Below, in pieces: positions 11,517-21,138 of a stretch of 64,000 bases of DNA (positions are counted from its first letter, which is position 1; each line of letters begins with the position of its first letter). The notes under the pieces were generated by a model. That model was not told the DNA's origin. It ran no database searches and worked only from the letters and a program-made list of their open reading frames with translations. A program made the position numbers and the translations under genes. Origin of the DNA: Carettochelys insculpta (taxonomy: Eukaryota; Chordata; Testudines; Carettochelyidae); NCBI RefSeq assembly GCF_033958435.1, contig NC_134138.1, positions 263,353,798-263,417,797 on the forward strand, in the 5' to 3' direction.

Positions 11517-12102
11517 CTGAGGAAGGCCTGTCCGAGTATCTAGTACAGTAAACCCAGGCTGGCCAGAGCATGGGCTGGTTGCTGGCGTTGGAGCTGGCTT
11601 GGGAGCTATCCGAGTCCGAGCTCACCGACAGATCGCCGCCGCTGAGGCCGCGGGATTTCAAGGCTCCTTCCAGCGCCCCAGCGTCGCCTCCCTTCTTGGC
11701 TCCCCCATTGAGAGCGAGGGCTTTGGAGGGCTCTCCCTCGCCCGCCGAGCCTCCTCCTCCGCCGGGGAGTTGCGCCCCGGAGCCCGGAGCTGCAGAGGGG
11801 CTCCTGCGGGTCTCCCGGCCGGCTAAGAGCAGCTGCTCCGGGCTGCCGCCGCTGCTGCCCCCGCTGCTGCCGGTGCCCGCTTCCTTCCTCCGCCCGAACT
11901 CCGGCCGCAGGATGTTGTCGATGAAAAAGTTCGTGATCCGGTGCGGGTGCTGGTGGTTCCCAGGCACCTGCAGAACCCCGGGCAGGATCATCGCCCGCCT
12001 CCTGTCGGGCTCAGCCTCGCTGCTGCTCCCGCTGCTGCTGGACTCCTGCTGCTGCTGCTCCGCCGCCGCTTCTGCCCTGGGACTCTGGTCACTCTCCTCC
12101 AT
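11517..12102 (-). CDS. EN2: Engrailed-2 homeobox transcription factor, exon 1
   Basis: Encodes residues 1-195 plus the first base of codon 196. The chosen start is the ATG at 12102-12100 (MEESDQSPRAEAAAEQQQQE), because other vertebrate EN2 proteins begin MEE/MEN. The frame stays open upstream to 12276, but that part has no engrailed similarity. Visible domains: an acidic/Ser-rich N-terminus with a QQQQ run; EH1 Groucho/TLE-binding repressor motif at about 55-66 (RITNFFIDNILR); Gly/Ser-rich low-complexity linkers at about 78-125; the DLSVSSDSDSSQ stretch at about 157-168; and EH2 PBX-interaction region WPAWVYCTRYSDRP at about 180-193. The donor after TCAG is GTAAGA. Joined to exon 2 the product is 300 residues, compared with 289 in chicken and 333 in human as I recall them; most variation is in the Gly/Ser linkers. 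Confidence 0.97.
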
Positions 12103-12829
12103 GCTGCAGGACCAGCCCCCCAATGTGGCTCGGTGCGCGCCCCCCACCCCCTTTGTGCGGGGCTGTGTCTCCGCGCGCCGCCCGGCTCCGCTCAGCTCCA
12201 GCCGCGCTCCAAATCCAGAGGGGGCGAAACCAGCGCCGAGGAGCGAGTCCAACTTCACCCCGAAGCGGCTGTTCAAAATCCTCCTTCCTTCCTGCGCCGG
12301 TCAGCCTGCCAGTCCTGCCCCGCGGCGCGTCCCTGCTCCGCGCAATGGGCTCATCCTCGGGACCTTCATCAGCCCCCCTTCCCGCCGCCCCACCCCGCGC
12401 TCGCTCTCCTCCGGCTCCTGGGGGTGCCAAGGGGGGCAAAAAGAGACCAGCAATATCCTAAAGAGGTGAAGCTCCTTCCCGGGGAAAAACACGAGCAGTA
12501 ATAATGAAAAAACGTCAGGGCTGCCCCGTCGGCTGGGCTGGAGACGAGCTAGAGGAGGGTGGGTGCTTCTCCCTGCGCCCCGCGCAGCGCACGCAGGCTG
12601 AGCCGCACCGAGGCATCTGCACCAGCCAGGCAGAGCTCTGTCTCTGTCTCTCTCTCTGTCTCTGTCTCTCTCTGTGTCTCTCTCTGTGTCCCCCCCCCCT
12701 TGAATAAAATATTCCAGGTTACATGGCAGGAGTTGGGAACAATCTCTCTCGGCCTCTCCCTAGTTGGGGGATAAATTTAGAAGGCCCCTTAAAGGGAACC
12801 TGAAATACTTTCACTCGGGATTTTTGTTC
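12103..12829 (-). other. EN2: EN2 putative 5' UTR and first-exon upstream region
   Basis: GC-rich, CpG-dense sequence upstream of the EN2 start codon, forming one CpG island with exon 1. It contains a (CTCTGT)n simple repeat at about 12638-12690 and a poly-C run near 12691-12700. If transcription starts about 30 bp downstream of the TATA-like box at 12842-12830, the 5' UTR would be roughly 700 nt. The true start site is unknown. Confidence 0.45.
12638..12690 (+). repeat. (CTCTGT)n simple repeat in EN2 5' region
   Basis: Alternating TCTGTCTC units with small variations. It lies within the putative transcribed leader, on the opposite strand as GAGACAGA. Confidence 0.85.
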
Positions 12830-12925
12830 TTATTTTTAATAGAGCCCCTCAAGTGACGTTGCAAGGCCGGTATCCTAGACACGTGCCTCCGGCCAATGGC
12901 AGGGCAGGCATTTCCACACGTGATA
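12830..12925 (-). promoter_or_regulatory. EN2: Candidate EN2 core/proximal promoter
   Basis: In minus-strand order: E-box CACGTG (12922-12917), inverted CCAAT box (CCAAT on the plus strand at 12893-12897), second CACGTG (12885-12880), a CRE-like CAACGTCA (12860-12853), then CTATTAAAAATAAG (12842-12829), which is both TATA-like and MEF2-like. Order and spacing fit a vertebrate polymerase II promoter about 730 bp upstream of the EN2 ATG. This is motif reading only; no conservation or expression data were available. Confidence 0.4.
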
Positions 12926-12935
12926 CAGTAGCAGT

Positions 12936-14064
12936 CTAGTAAATGACAGCAGCGCCCCCCCCCATTCCCTCGCTCTGCCCCCTCCCCCTGCTTTTAAAGC
13001 AGCAGCGTCCCCTCTGCCCGAGGGTCTGTGTGTTTTTAAAGGAGCGAGAGAATGCCGAACGAGCGAACCCCCTAAGCAACGTACGGATCCACCAGCACTT
13101 GCCCCGCTGATCTCCTTCGCTTTGTAGCTTTGTCCAATTCATTAGAAAATCCTCCAGTAGACAATTATTTTTTATTTCCATATTGTTTACTAAGGCGGGG
13201 GGGGGGGAAGGAGAAGGGAGAAATCCCACAATTCCTTGCACAAATGCATAAATAATATTAAACGAGCCGCTGTGTATTACAAAGGGATTTTTCTCCTGCA
13301 GCCCCTTTATTTGCAAGGGGGTGGGGGATCCGAGGCAGTTAATTTTAGAGCAACTCTTGAGTACGCTTCCCACTTTCTCCCCTGGTTCTGCGGCACAGCC
13401 CGCCGGAGAAGGGCGCGGAGACAGCAGGGCGAAAAGACGGCGAACGTTCGAGGTGCGGGTGTGAGTTGCGGCGTCAGGGAAATAAACACAAGTGGGGAGG
13501 ATAATTGAATCATTCCGCGGAAAGCCGGACGGAAGCCTTTGATCATTTATTCCAGGCTTCAGAAACAATATTAAACAGAGAGGTTTCCCTTTGACAGGCA
13601 ATGCCGGGCGATCCGGCTCCTCAATCCCTCCCCACGCTGAAGGGTTGGGTTTTTTTTTTTCATCTAAATGATCAATTGGGGGGGGGGGTAATTGAAAAAC
13701 TGCCACGCCGTCCATTTGCTTAGCTTTGTCTTTAGAAGAAATCGCCTGGAACCCAAAAATTGGGATCAAAGTACATCTGGGTTGCATAGGGGGAGTTATG
13801 TAATTTTGAGGGAGGTCTCACGTGTAGTTTCAAAATGTCCCCCAAGGCCCCTACCTCTCCCTCCCTTCCTAATGGGTGAGACCCAAAATCTCATTCTTTG
13901 GCCGGCGAATATTTTTTTTTCCTTCACCACAGCCCTAAACAATCCGCCCACAGACCAAACAAAAATAATCGGCTGCAGCCCGCGGTCTTTGCTTGGCTGC
14001 TCTTGAATTTGTGAAAGTCACCAAAAGGTCAGAGAAGCACAGGAGAGTTAGTGCCGCTTTCGTA

Positions 14065-14150
<86 letters not shown>

Positions 14151-17100
14151 CGCTTGCATAACACACACACACACTGGGATTGGAAAGCGGCGGTGCCAAC
14201 AAACTGTTGTGATCGGCGAGCACCCGAGCCAGCCAAAGACAAAATGAAGGCGAGGGGCCAAAACATACAGACGCCAGGAAGCAGGTCCCCTTTCTTCCCC
14301 ACCTCCCCCCGCCCCCAGGTGCTCCGGAGAGGAGAATTCAGGAAGTGTGTTCAGCCAGGGCTTGTCTACACGTTTTCTTCCCCTCCCAGGGAAAAACCCC
14401 TTTTTCCGCCCCCACCCCCCTTTACCTTGCAAATCAGGCTATTCCGAAATAACATGACATTTAATTCGACATAGGAACTGCTGCTGTTTGGGTTAAAACG
14501 AAACAAACCAACCAACCCCATCTCAGCTGAATTAGACTTCTCGACAGAGGAGGCCCCGAAGCCAGCCCACCCCGAGCAGGGCATGGTCCCCACGCATGGT
14601 GAGAGAGATGAAGTTATATTGACTTAGCGCTGGCAGTTATGGGCTATGTTTAGTGCTGGACAGCTGGAGTCAAGTGCGGAATGCCCAGCTGGGCTAGAAA
14701 CCAGGAGGGTGGAGGCACACGTCCGGCCGCCCAGCGCACAGCCTAGGCTCGTTTTAAAGAGCCCCTTAGCAAGAAAGACACAGAAATAGACACGAATGTG
14801 GGTAGCCTACTCCTGGATTTTCCTGGGCCATAGGATTGCAGAGGCGGCCAGCTCCTAGCCTGGGTCAGGTCCTCACCCAGAGGCCAATTCGTTTCCCCGC
14901 TGCTGTTGTGTCACCCGAACTCTCACCCTGAAAATATTGCGAAGGGGTTTGTTATTGTGTATGTGGGGGGCGTTGTGTGTCTCTCTGTGGCTCTGGAGGC
15001 TCTGGGCTGATCCCACAATGAGCTCAGGTCTTGCTGACCTGAAGGTGTTTTGCTCAAGCAAGCACCAGGGGGTTAATTTTTGAAGTGCCCCATGACAAGC
15101 GATTAGTCTGTCTCCCAAGAAGTATTTTCTAATTACTTGGAAGCCCTGACTTGCTGCTACCCCGTAATTAACCGTGTTCAAGGTGTTGCACGTCAAATAT
15201 TTCCCCCCCGGGCGGATCCAAATTATGGACTAAAACTTAAACTATTTTGAAATAAAAACTCCCTCTCCGTGCGTCCAACCAGATTCACGGTCACCGTTTG
15301 CTGCCACGCTTCACCATGTCCATTTGTTAAAATCATCTTTGGCCGAGACGTGTCTACAGTGAATATTTTTAAACAGGCGGGGGGGGGTGTGTGAGAAGAA
15401 ACCCTCAGATAAACCCCAAAGCCGGGGAGAAGCAAAGCTGTTCAACACATGACCGTGCCCTGACCCGGCTAAAGGAACAGCCCCTGGATTGCAGAATGAA
15501 GGGGAAAGAGGTGGCCTGATACCTCACTAAGGACGTTTGTTACCTTATTTTCCAACAATATTTTTGCCTAAAATTTCAATCCCATTTGGAAGATTTTTCA
15601 GCAGCGTTTTATTTTCCGAGCGCAGCTGGGCTGCAAATACCTTTCGTTGTCCCTTAGTAAATATACCTTTTTCAAAAAACTTATTAACCGCTGCAGATGG
15701 CCGGGGGGTGTCCTTTGAAGTATTATTTGTGCTTTGCCAAGGTGTCTGATAGAGCTGGTGGCTGCTGAAGTCGATTTTCAAGTGCCGGCGATGAATTGTA
15801 TATTCCTTTCCCCTAGATCTTCCTGTTCAGCTAAAAAGTGGATCAATTAAATGGCGACCATAAAAATGTACTTCCCGCAAAGCACGAGCATGTGTAGCTA
15901 AAACGAAGTGAAACACGCGGTTCCGCACGTTTATAGAACTTACCTCGTCTCCCCCCACCCCCCGCCTTAACTTTCTTCCCAGATCACACACACGAAAAGT
16001 TAGAGACTAGATTAAAATCTGGAAATATTAGTAGGTCAAAGCTGCGTGCAGATCCGCTCTGTTCATTGCCTGGCGTGGCTTGCTCTGCAATTCCATTGGA
16101 AATATTAGACTGTCATGCTGCAGGCGGGCTAAAAGCGGGGCGATTTGTATCATTACTCTGCTAACCTTGTCTCTTACAGCTCGTATTGGTCGATCGCGTG
16201 AAAGTTAGAAGGAATGAAAGCAATTAGACAGGGCAGCCTTTCGCCGGACTTGTCAGTCACACGCTCGGTGGAGCCGGCCTGAGCATTCTGAAAGCTAAAT
16301 CATAACAAAACAAAGGCAAAGGCTAAAGCTGATCTAAGGCCAACTCTGCCCCTGCACCCCGGATCTGATAGTGTCCGGCGCTCGGTAGGGGCAGCCCCCA
16401 AACCAGCCGAGCAAAGAGGCAAAATGCACAGCACCTAGTGAAAATCGAGAGATCCCACTCCCGCCCAGCCCGCTTCAAACACACTCCACCCGTGCAACAA
16501 AGGGCGCGGACGCTGCCTGCAAACAGTTGGCATGTCCCAGAGTTCACCGAGTTTGGTGAGATTCCCACCCCAAAAATGCCTCTGGAATTCATCCCTTCGC
16601 TGCCTCTGCACCCCCGCCCCCCATCTCTCACATTGGCCAACGGGGACAGCAAAAGGAGGGGAACGTTTTTGTATCTGCTGCTAGAGGCAGTGAGTTGGAA
16701 AACAAATTCCCCTAAAGTTTGAGAAACCAGGCAAACGCGGAAGCTGTTAAAGCCCAGTGGAAAGGATTCCAACTAGGCAGAGCCTCGCACCGATGGGCTG
16801 TTATAGCAATACAGCCCATACACAGTACACAGACCCCGTCAGTTACAGCGAGCTAACGCTGACAACTGGAATCACTTTCTAACCAGCTTTGCAAGTGGTT
16901 GAGAGACAGACTCTGGAGCTGAGGGTCATGGGGAGGGAAAGGGAGCCGGACTCCCACATCCCAGACCTCCTTGCATAAAGGCTTTTGAACCGGACGTTAT
17001 GTCTGCAGCTAACACGTAGAGCGGCTCTCCCGTTGGACGGGTTTTGTGGACTGGCAAGGCAAAAAGTCAGCAGGTGCTGGGAGATCAGTCTGAGCTGCTG

Positions 17101-17390
17101 TCCAGAAAAGATCCCCACCCACCACAAAGGTAAAATGGCAGCAGGAAAGCATCAAGCAAAAAATAAACCCTTGTCACTAAAATCAGAGTTCCCATCTGCT
17201 TTTCACCCCGCTGCTGGGCTTTTATTGCACAAAATTTTTCTTGCAAAAAGCAACCTACGCTTGACAAAGCTGGAAAAGGGGCAAACGCAGACAGCCTTTC
17301 ATGGCCCAAGTGCCCGGTTGCTGTAATTGTTTGAGCTCATCACTTTTCTGTAGTATCCGAGAGGTACCCGGGTGAGTGGGTCTGTCACGG
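12936..17390. other. EN2 upstream noncoding region, mostly unique
   Basis: Apart from one (AC)n microsatellite there is little repetitive sequence and no gene I recognise. A 283-codon minus-strand frame (12936-13787) has no family resemblance I can name. Base composition alternates between CpG-rich and AT-rich blocks. Low repeat density over several kilobases next to a developmental regulator is typical of cis-regulatory DNA, but I cannot test conservation. Confidence 0.4.
14070..14174 (+). repeat. (AC)n microsatellite, about 80 bp plus short satellite run
   Basis: Uninterrupted AC dinucleotides from about 14070 to 14148, then CCCGCTTGCATA and a second short AC run to about 14174. Confidence 0.95.
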
Positions 17391-17393
17391 AAT

Positions 17394-17525
17394 CATAGAA
17401 TCCTAGGGCTGGAAGGGATCTCCGGAGGTCATCTAGTCCAGCCCCCTGCTTCGAGCAGGATGAACGCCAACTGTCCCATGAGATCTCATCCACTAATAGG
17501 TCATATGGTTCGGCTTTCACTACTC
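17394..17525 (-). mobile_element. CR1 LINE 3'-end fragment
   Basis: AATCATAGAATCCTAGGGCT and GGTCATCTAGTCCAGCCCCC are the reverse complement of the standard CR1 3' terminus. Only about 130 bp is present, and it abuts a fold-back element on its right. Confidence 0.85.
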
Positions 17526-17573
17526 TGGAGGAAGACTAGGGAACCTGGGGTTTATTCCTTTGGGGATCATCTA

Positions 17574-17738
17574 TCAGAGGGGGGAGCCCTGTCAGTCTGT
17601 ACCTGCAAGAACAACAAGAAGTCCTGGAGCACCTGATAGACTAACAGATATTTTGGAGCATGAACTTTCGTGGGCTTTGCTCCAAAATATCTGTTAGGCT
17701 ATCAGGTGCCCCAGGTCTCCTTCTTGTTTTTGCGCTCC
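17574..17738 (+). mobile_element. Short fold-back (hairpin) element, Penelope-like family
   Basis: The head TATCAGAGGGGGGAGCC is followed by arms GCACCTGATAGACTAACAGA ... and the inverse TCTGTTAGGCTATCAGGTGC around a short loop containing CTTTCGTGGGC. The right end is CTTGTTTTTGC. The minus strand retains GCCCACGAAAG, the 3' half of the hammerhead-like core seen in longer relatives, but the CUGANGA half is missing. No clear target duplication was found for this copy. Confidence 0.75.
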
Positions 17739-17739
17739 C

Positions 17740-20700
17740 GGCAACGTTATGACCTGCTTATTCCGAGCATAAATCCTGATTATTCCTGCACCCACCCGCG
17801 CGCCCTGGGTGGGTGACCAGCGCATAGGACACGGGGGGGTTTGTAAGGGCTGTTAAGTGAACGCGTTGTCTTGCAGGTCCCTTTTTGTGCTGCCGAACTA
17901 GAAAGACCCGTTAGGAGCACCACGGTCATTTGCATGAAGGGTAGAGCCCGAGGGAGGACAAATTCCCCAGAAACCCGCGCTGCGGGTGAGCTGCACGGGG
18001 CGAATATGGTACCCAGCCTGTGCCCCGGGCGGTCAAACTCCTGTCACATGACTTGCTGAGCTCTCCCGCATGACACGGACCTTCGGTCTAGCGCAGGGTA
18101 CTGCCGCTCTCAGAGGGTAAGCGCAACGCGACCGCCACCAGCACAAAGCAGGGGGCTGTCGCCAGGGTGCCACGCATGCGGCAAAGCCGAAAGCCTCGGC
18201 TGGTTTTACTCACGCGGTGCTAGCAGCAAACGGGGACACGATTTCGCAGCGGAGGCACCCAGTGTCCTTGGCCAGGCCAGGGCTTTCGTGCTTCACCTTC
18301 CCCCGACTCACCTCTGCAGCAGCTCCGGGTGGAACCCGGTGGCCTCGCTCAAAGGCACTGGCTGAGGTTGGGAAAACTGCCCTGGCCGGGCGGACCTTGA
18401 ACCCTGCGGCCTCTCCGCCTGCTAAGCAAGAGAGGGGCGAGGGCCCGATCCTGCTGTCGCGACTGGGACGGAGCTCCCGGGGAACGGCGAGGTGGGAATG
18501 GCCGGTCACTGGGGAGGGAAGACGGCTGAACGGCCACCACTCATGCACCGAAACGACTGTGACGAGCATCCAGCTAGGCTGTGGCCCCGAGCCAACTTTA
18601 TAAACCGCAGGGTCCTGACACCCCGTTTGTGATGAGGAGGAAACGCTCCATAGTTTCTCTCGGCCGCGATTCCAGACCGTTTCGAGGCCAAACCCTTCGT
18701 CACTTAACACCCCCCCCCCCCGCCACCCCTCAGACATTAACAGAAGCTGATGGGCCCCCTGCTGCAGGATCGGACCCCGAATGGCCAAGGGGCGTTTATT
18801 TTCTTTCCCTTCCATGCCCGGGAGAGAGGCGTTTTCCCCGGAGAACGCAACCCTGCGGCCGTGCCCCCAGGGTGGAACTTTTCCCACGGGTCGCCAGACA
18901 CTGACTCCGAGCGGGAATGACCGGACTGGGGTGATTTAAAAGAAGGGGTTGATAAACCACCGCATTTTAAACTGACTCCCCGGTGGGGGGCAAAACCAGC
19001 CAGTTTTAAAAACAGGCACCAAAGTTATTTCCCCCAAGCTTATGGTTTTAATCCTCACCTCTCCATTGCGGTGCCTACAATTTGTGGGCACTTTTCGCTT
19101 AAAGTGTCACGGTTTTGTTTTCTCTCTGCGATGTAGGGGAATTAATCCGCACAGACATAACAGATCCTGTTGTGACGGGAAAGTTCAGCAACTCTATACC
19201 ATGGGCAGTATTACTCGAGACTAGGGAAGGGAAATGGGCTCTGGGTTTAGATTTCCCACATATGTAGCTAATTCCCTGAGACGGCTTTGGATTTACACCT
19301 CCAGATATACTCGGAGCGAGAAATCGTCAGTGCTCTAATTAACTGCGTAATTTCAGCTCTAACTTCCCGCTAGATAATCAACTTGTATGGTCTCCCGAAC
19401 GCTACTTTACAGCTGCTTAAGGATTGGGTGGGAGGTAATTCGAACTGGGATTTGTATCCAATTGATTCACATCGCTACACTGCAAATGGCTTGTTTGTTC
19501 TTCATGTGTTTTAGCTGCAGATTTTACAAGCTAACTCCACCTCCCGCCACCCCCAGAAACCGCAAACCCAATTTTGGAAGAAACATTCGTGCGGTGTTTG
19601 AGTGGTTACTTCAGCCCAAACTCTCACTTCGCCTCACTAGTCACAAGAAGCTCTGCCTGCAACTTTTTTGAGCAAACAAATTAGGCAACAGATTCTCCGG
19701 GGGTCGGGGGGGGAATGACACAACAAACAAACGAACAAAACAAAATAGTGATAATTGTTGCCAAATGTTTCCTTCCAGCAATTGGTGTTGGCTCACTGGC
19801 ATTTTACTCCTTCTCTGACTAATCTAGAACGGTTAGATTCAGGGCTCTTTCCGCCTCTCACGTTTGAAATGAGAGTTTTGAGGGAGGAAGCCTGTTTGCC
19901 AAATGACAACTCGGCATGACAGAAGTGAATGGGCAAGACCCTACTGGAAAACCAGCAGGAAATAAATGTATCAGCCTGCCGGAAGGCTGGGAACTCACTT
20001 TAGTTTGTTACTATCAATTTCTCGCAGAGGTTCCTGAGCAGCCTGGTCCAGGAGCAGTATTCATCCCAGGATTTGTTCATGTACCAGGAGAAACCGGTGA
20101 TTTGCACTTTTAGGCGGATATCTCTCATCTTTATTGACCGAGTTATTCGAAGGAAGCAAGATTTACCTGTAAATGTATGAAATGGCTCCTTTCGATTCTA
20201 GATTGCTGCTCAGCAACACCCAGAAAATACAGCTCCCTCTCTGGCTTCACTTATACAATGTTCTCAAGAATAATATGTGGGAAGGGGCTTCACAGAGACG
20301 ATGAGACAGGTCATTAAAGTGCGCAAAAATATTCGGAATTGATTTAAGTGTCTGAAACGCCTTTTCTTTAGATTTTATTGATTACTGTTGCAATATATGA
20401 AATGGGGGCTCATCAAGACGCCAGATTGTGAAATAAATTTAGGATATTCTTTGTTTTTAACTCTGATTGGCTTAGCAGTTGGGACCCCTAGAATCTAGCA
20501 CAATTCTTTTGCAAAAATAACCGTAGCTAAATGTCAATAATTCTGTTTCCCAAAAATGCCACTTTGTGTATTAACTTCGTCACTTCCTTTCCAGAAAGTA
20601 TCAAGTCACTATCCACACTAGACCATATTTGTGTATAATTTCTTCAACTTTAATATTCTTATTATTCAAATTTTAAAAGATTTTGAAAAATATAGTAGTC

Positions 20701-20963
20701 ACTGAGTTCTGTGGAGGCGAGAAAGTTTAATCATAAACCGTTAAAATATATGTGTACTCTGTGTGTGTGTGTGTCTTAGTTAAATCTGATTTTCTGGCTC
20801 AAAACTTTAAAACGTCAAATATATTTTAAAATCCCTGAAATATTTTCACTTTCAAATTATCTAGATCTTATGCTGCATATATTATTACTATAACTTTGTT
20901 ACGTGTCTATTGTTACAGAATAGAGAAAGTTGGTGATTTTTAAGCAAGTAACGTGCAATGAAA
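17740..20963. other. Unique noncoding region upstream of EN2
   Basis: No recognised repeat over about 3.2 kb. 17.74-19.0 kb is CpG-rich; 19.0-20.76 kb is AT-rich, with long unique homeodomain-compatible AT words and a short TG run near 20761. Open frames (for example 18210-18887 minus) show no family features. Candidate regulatory DNA. Confidence 0.35.
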
Positions 20964-21127
20964 GGTATCAGAGGGGGAGCCGACTTAGTCTGTATCTTGA
21001 AATACAACAAGAAGTCCTGCGGCACCTTATAGACTAACAGGTATTTTGGAGCATAAGCTTTCGTGGGCAAATCTTATGCTCCAAAATATCTGTTAGTCTA
21101 TAAGGTGCCGCAGGACTTCCTGTTTTT
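20964..21127 (+). mobile_element. Short fold-back element (164 bp) with 11-bp target duplication
   Basis: Head GGTATCAGAGGGGGAGCCGA, then arms from ACAAGAAGTCCTGCGGCACC to the inverse GGTGCCGCAGGACTTCC, ending TGTTTTTG. It is flanked by GTGCAATGAAA (20953-20963) and GTGCAACGAAA (21128-21138), a 10/11 match. The duplication length and fold-back shape are like the longer copies at 42.7 and 49.0 kb. The central loop keeps CCCACGAAAGCTT on the minus strand but lacks the CUGANGA segment. Confidence 0.8.
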
Positions 21128-21138
21128 GTGCAACGAAA

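Noticed and set aside
12103..12276. Upstream extension of the EN2 frame to an earlier ATG
   Set aside because: The extra 58 residues have no engrailed similarity; family members start at MEE/MEN.
11570..12469. 299-codon frame antisense to EN2 exon 1
   Set aside because: Mirror of the GC-rich EN2 coding sequence. EN2 on the minus strand is unambiguous.
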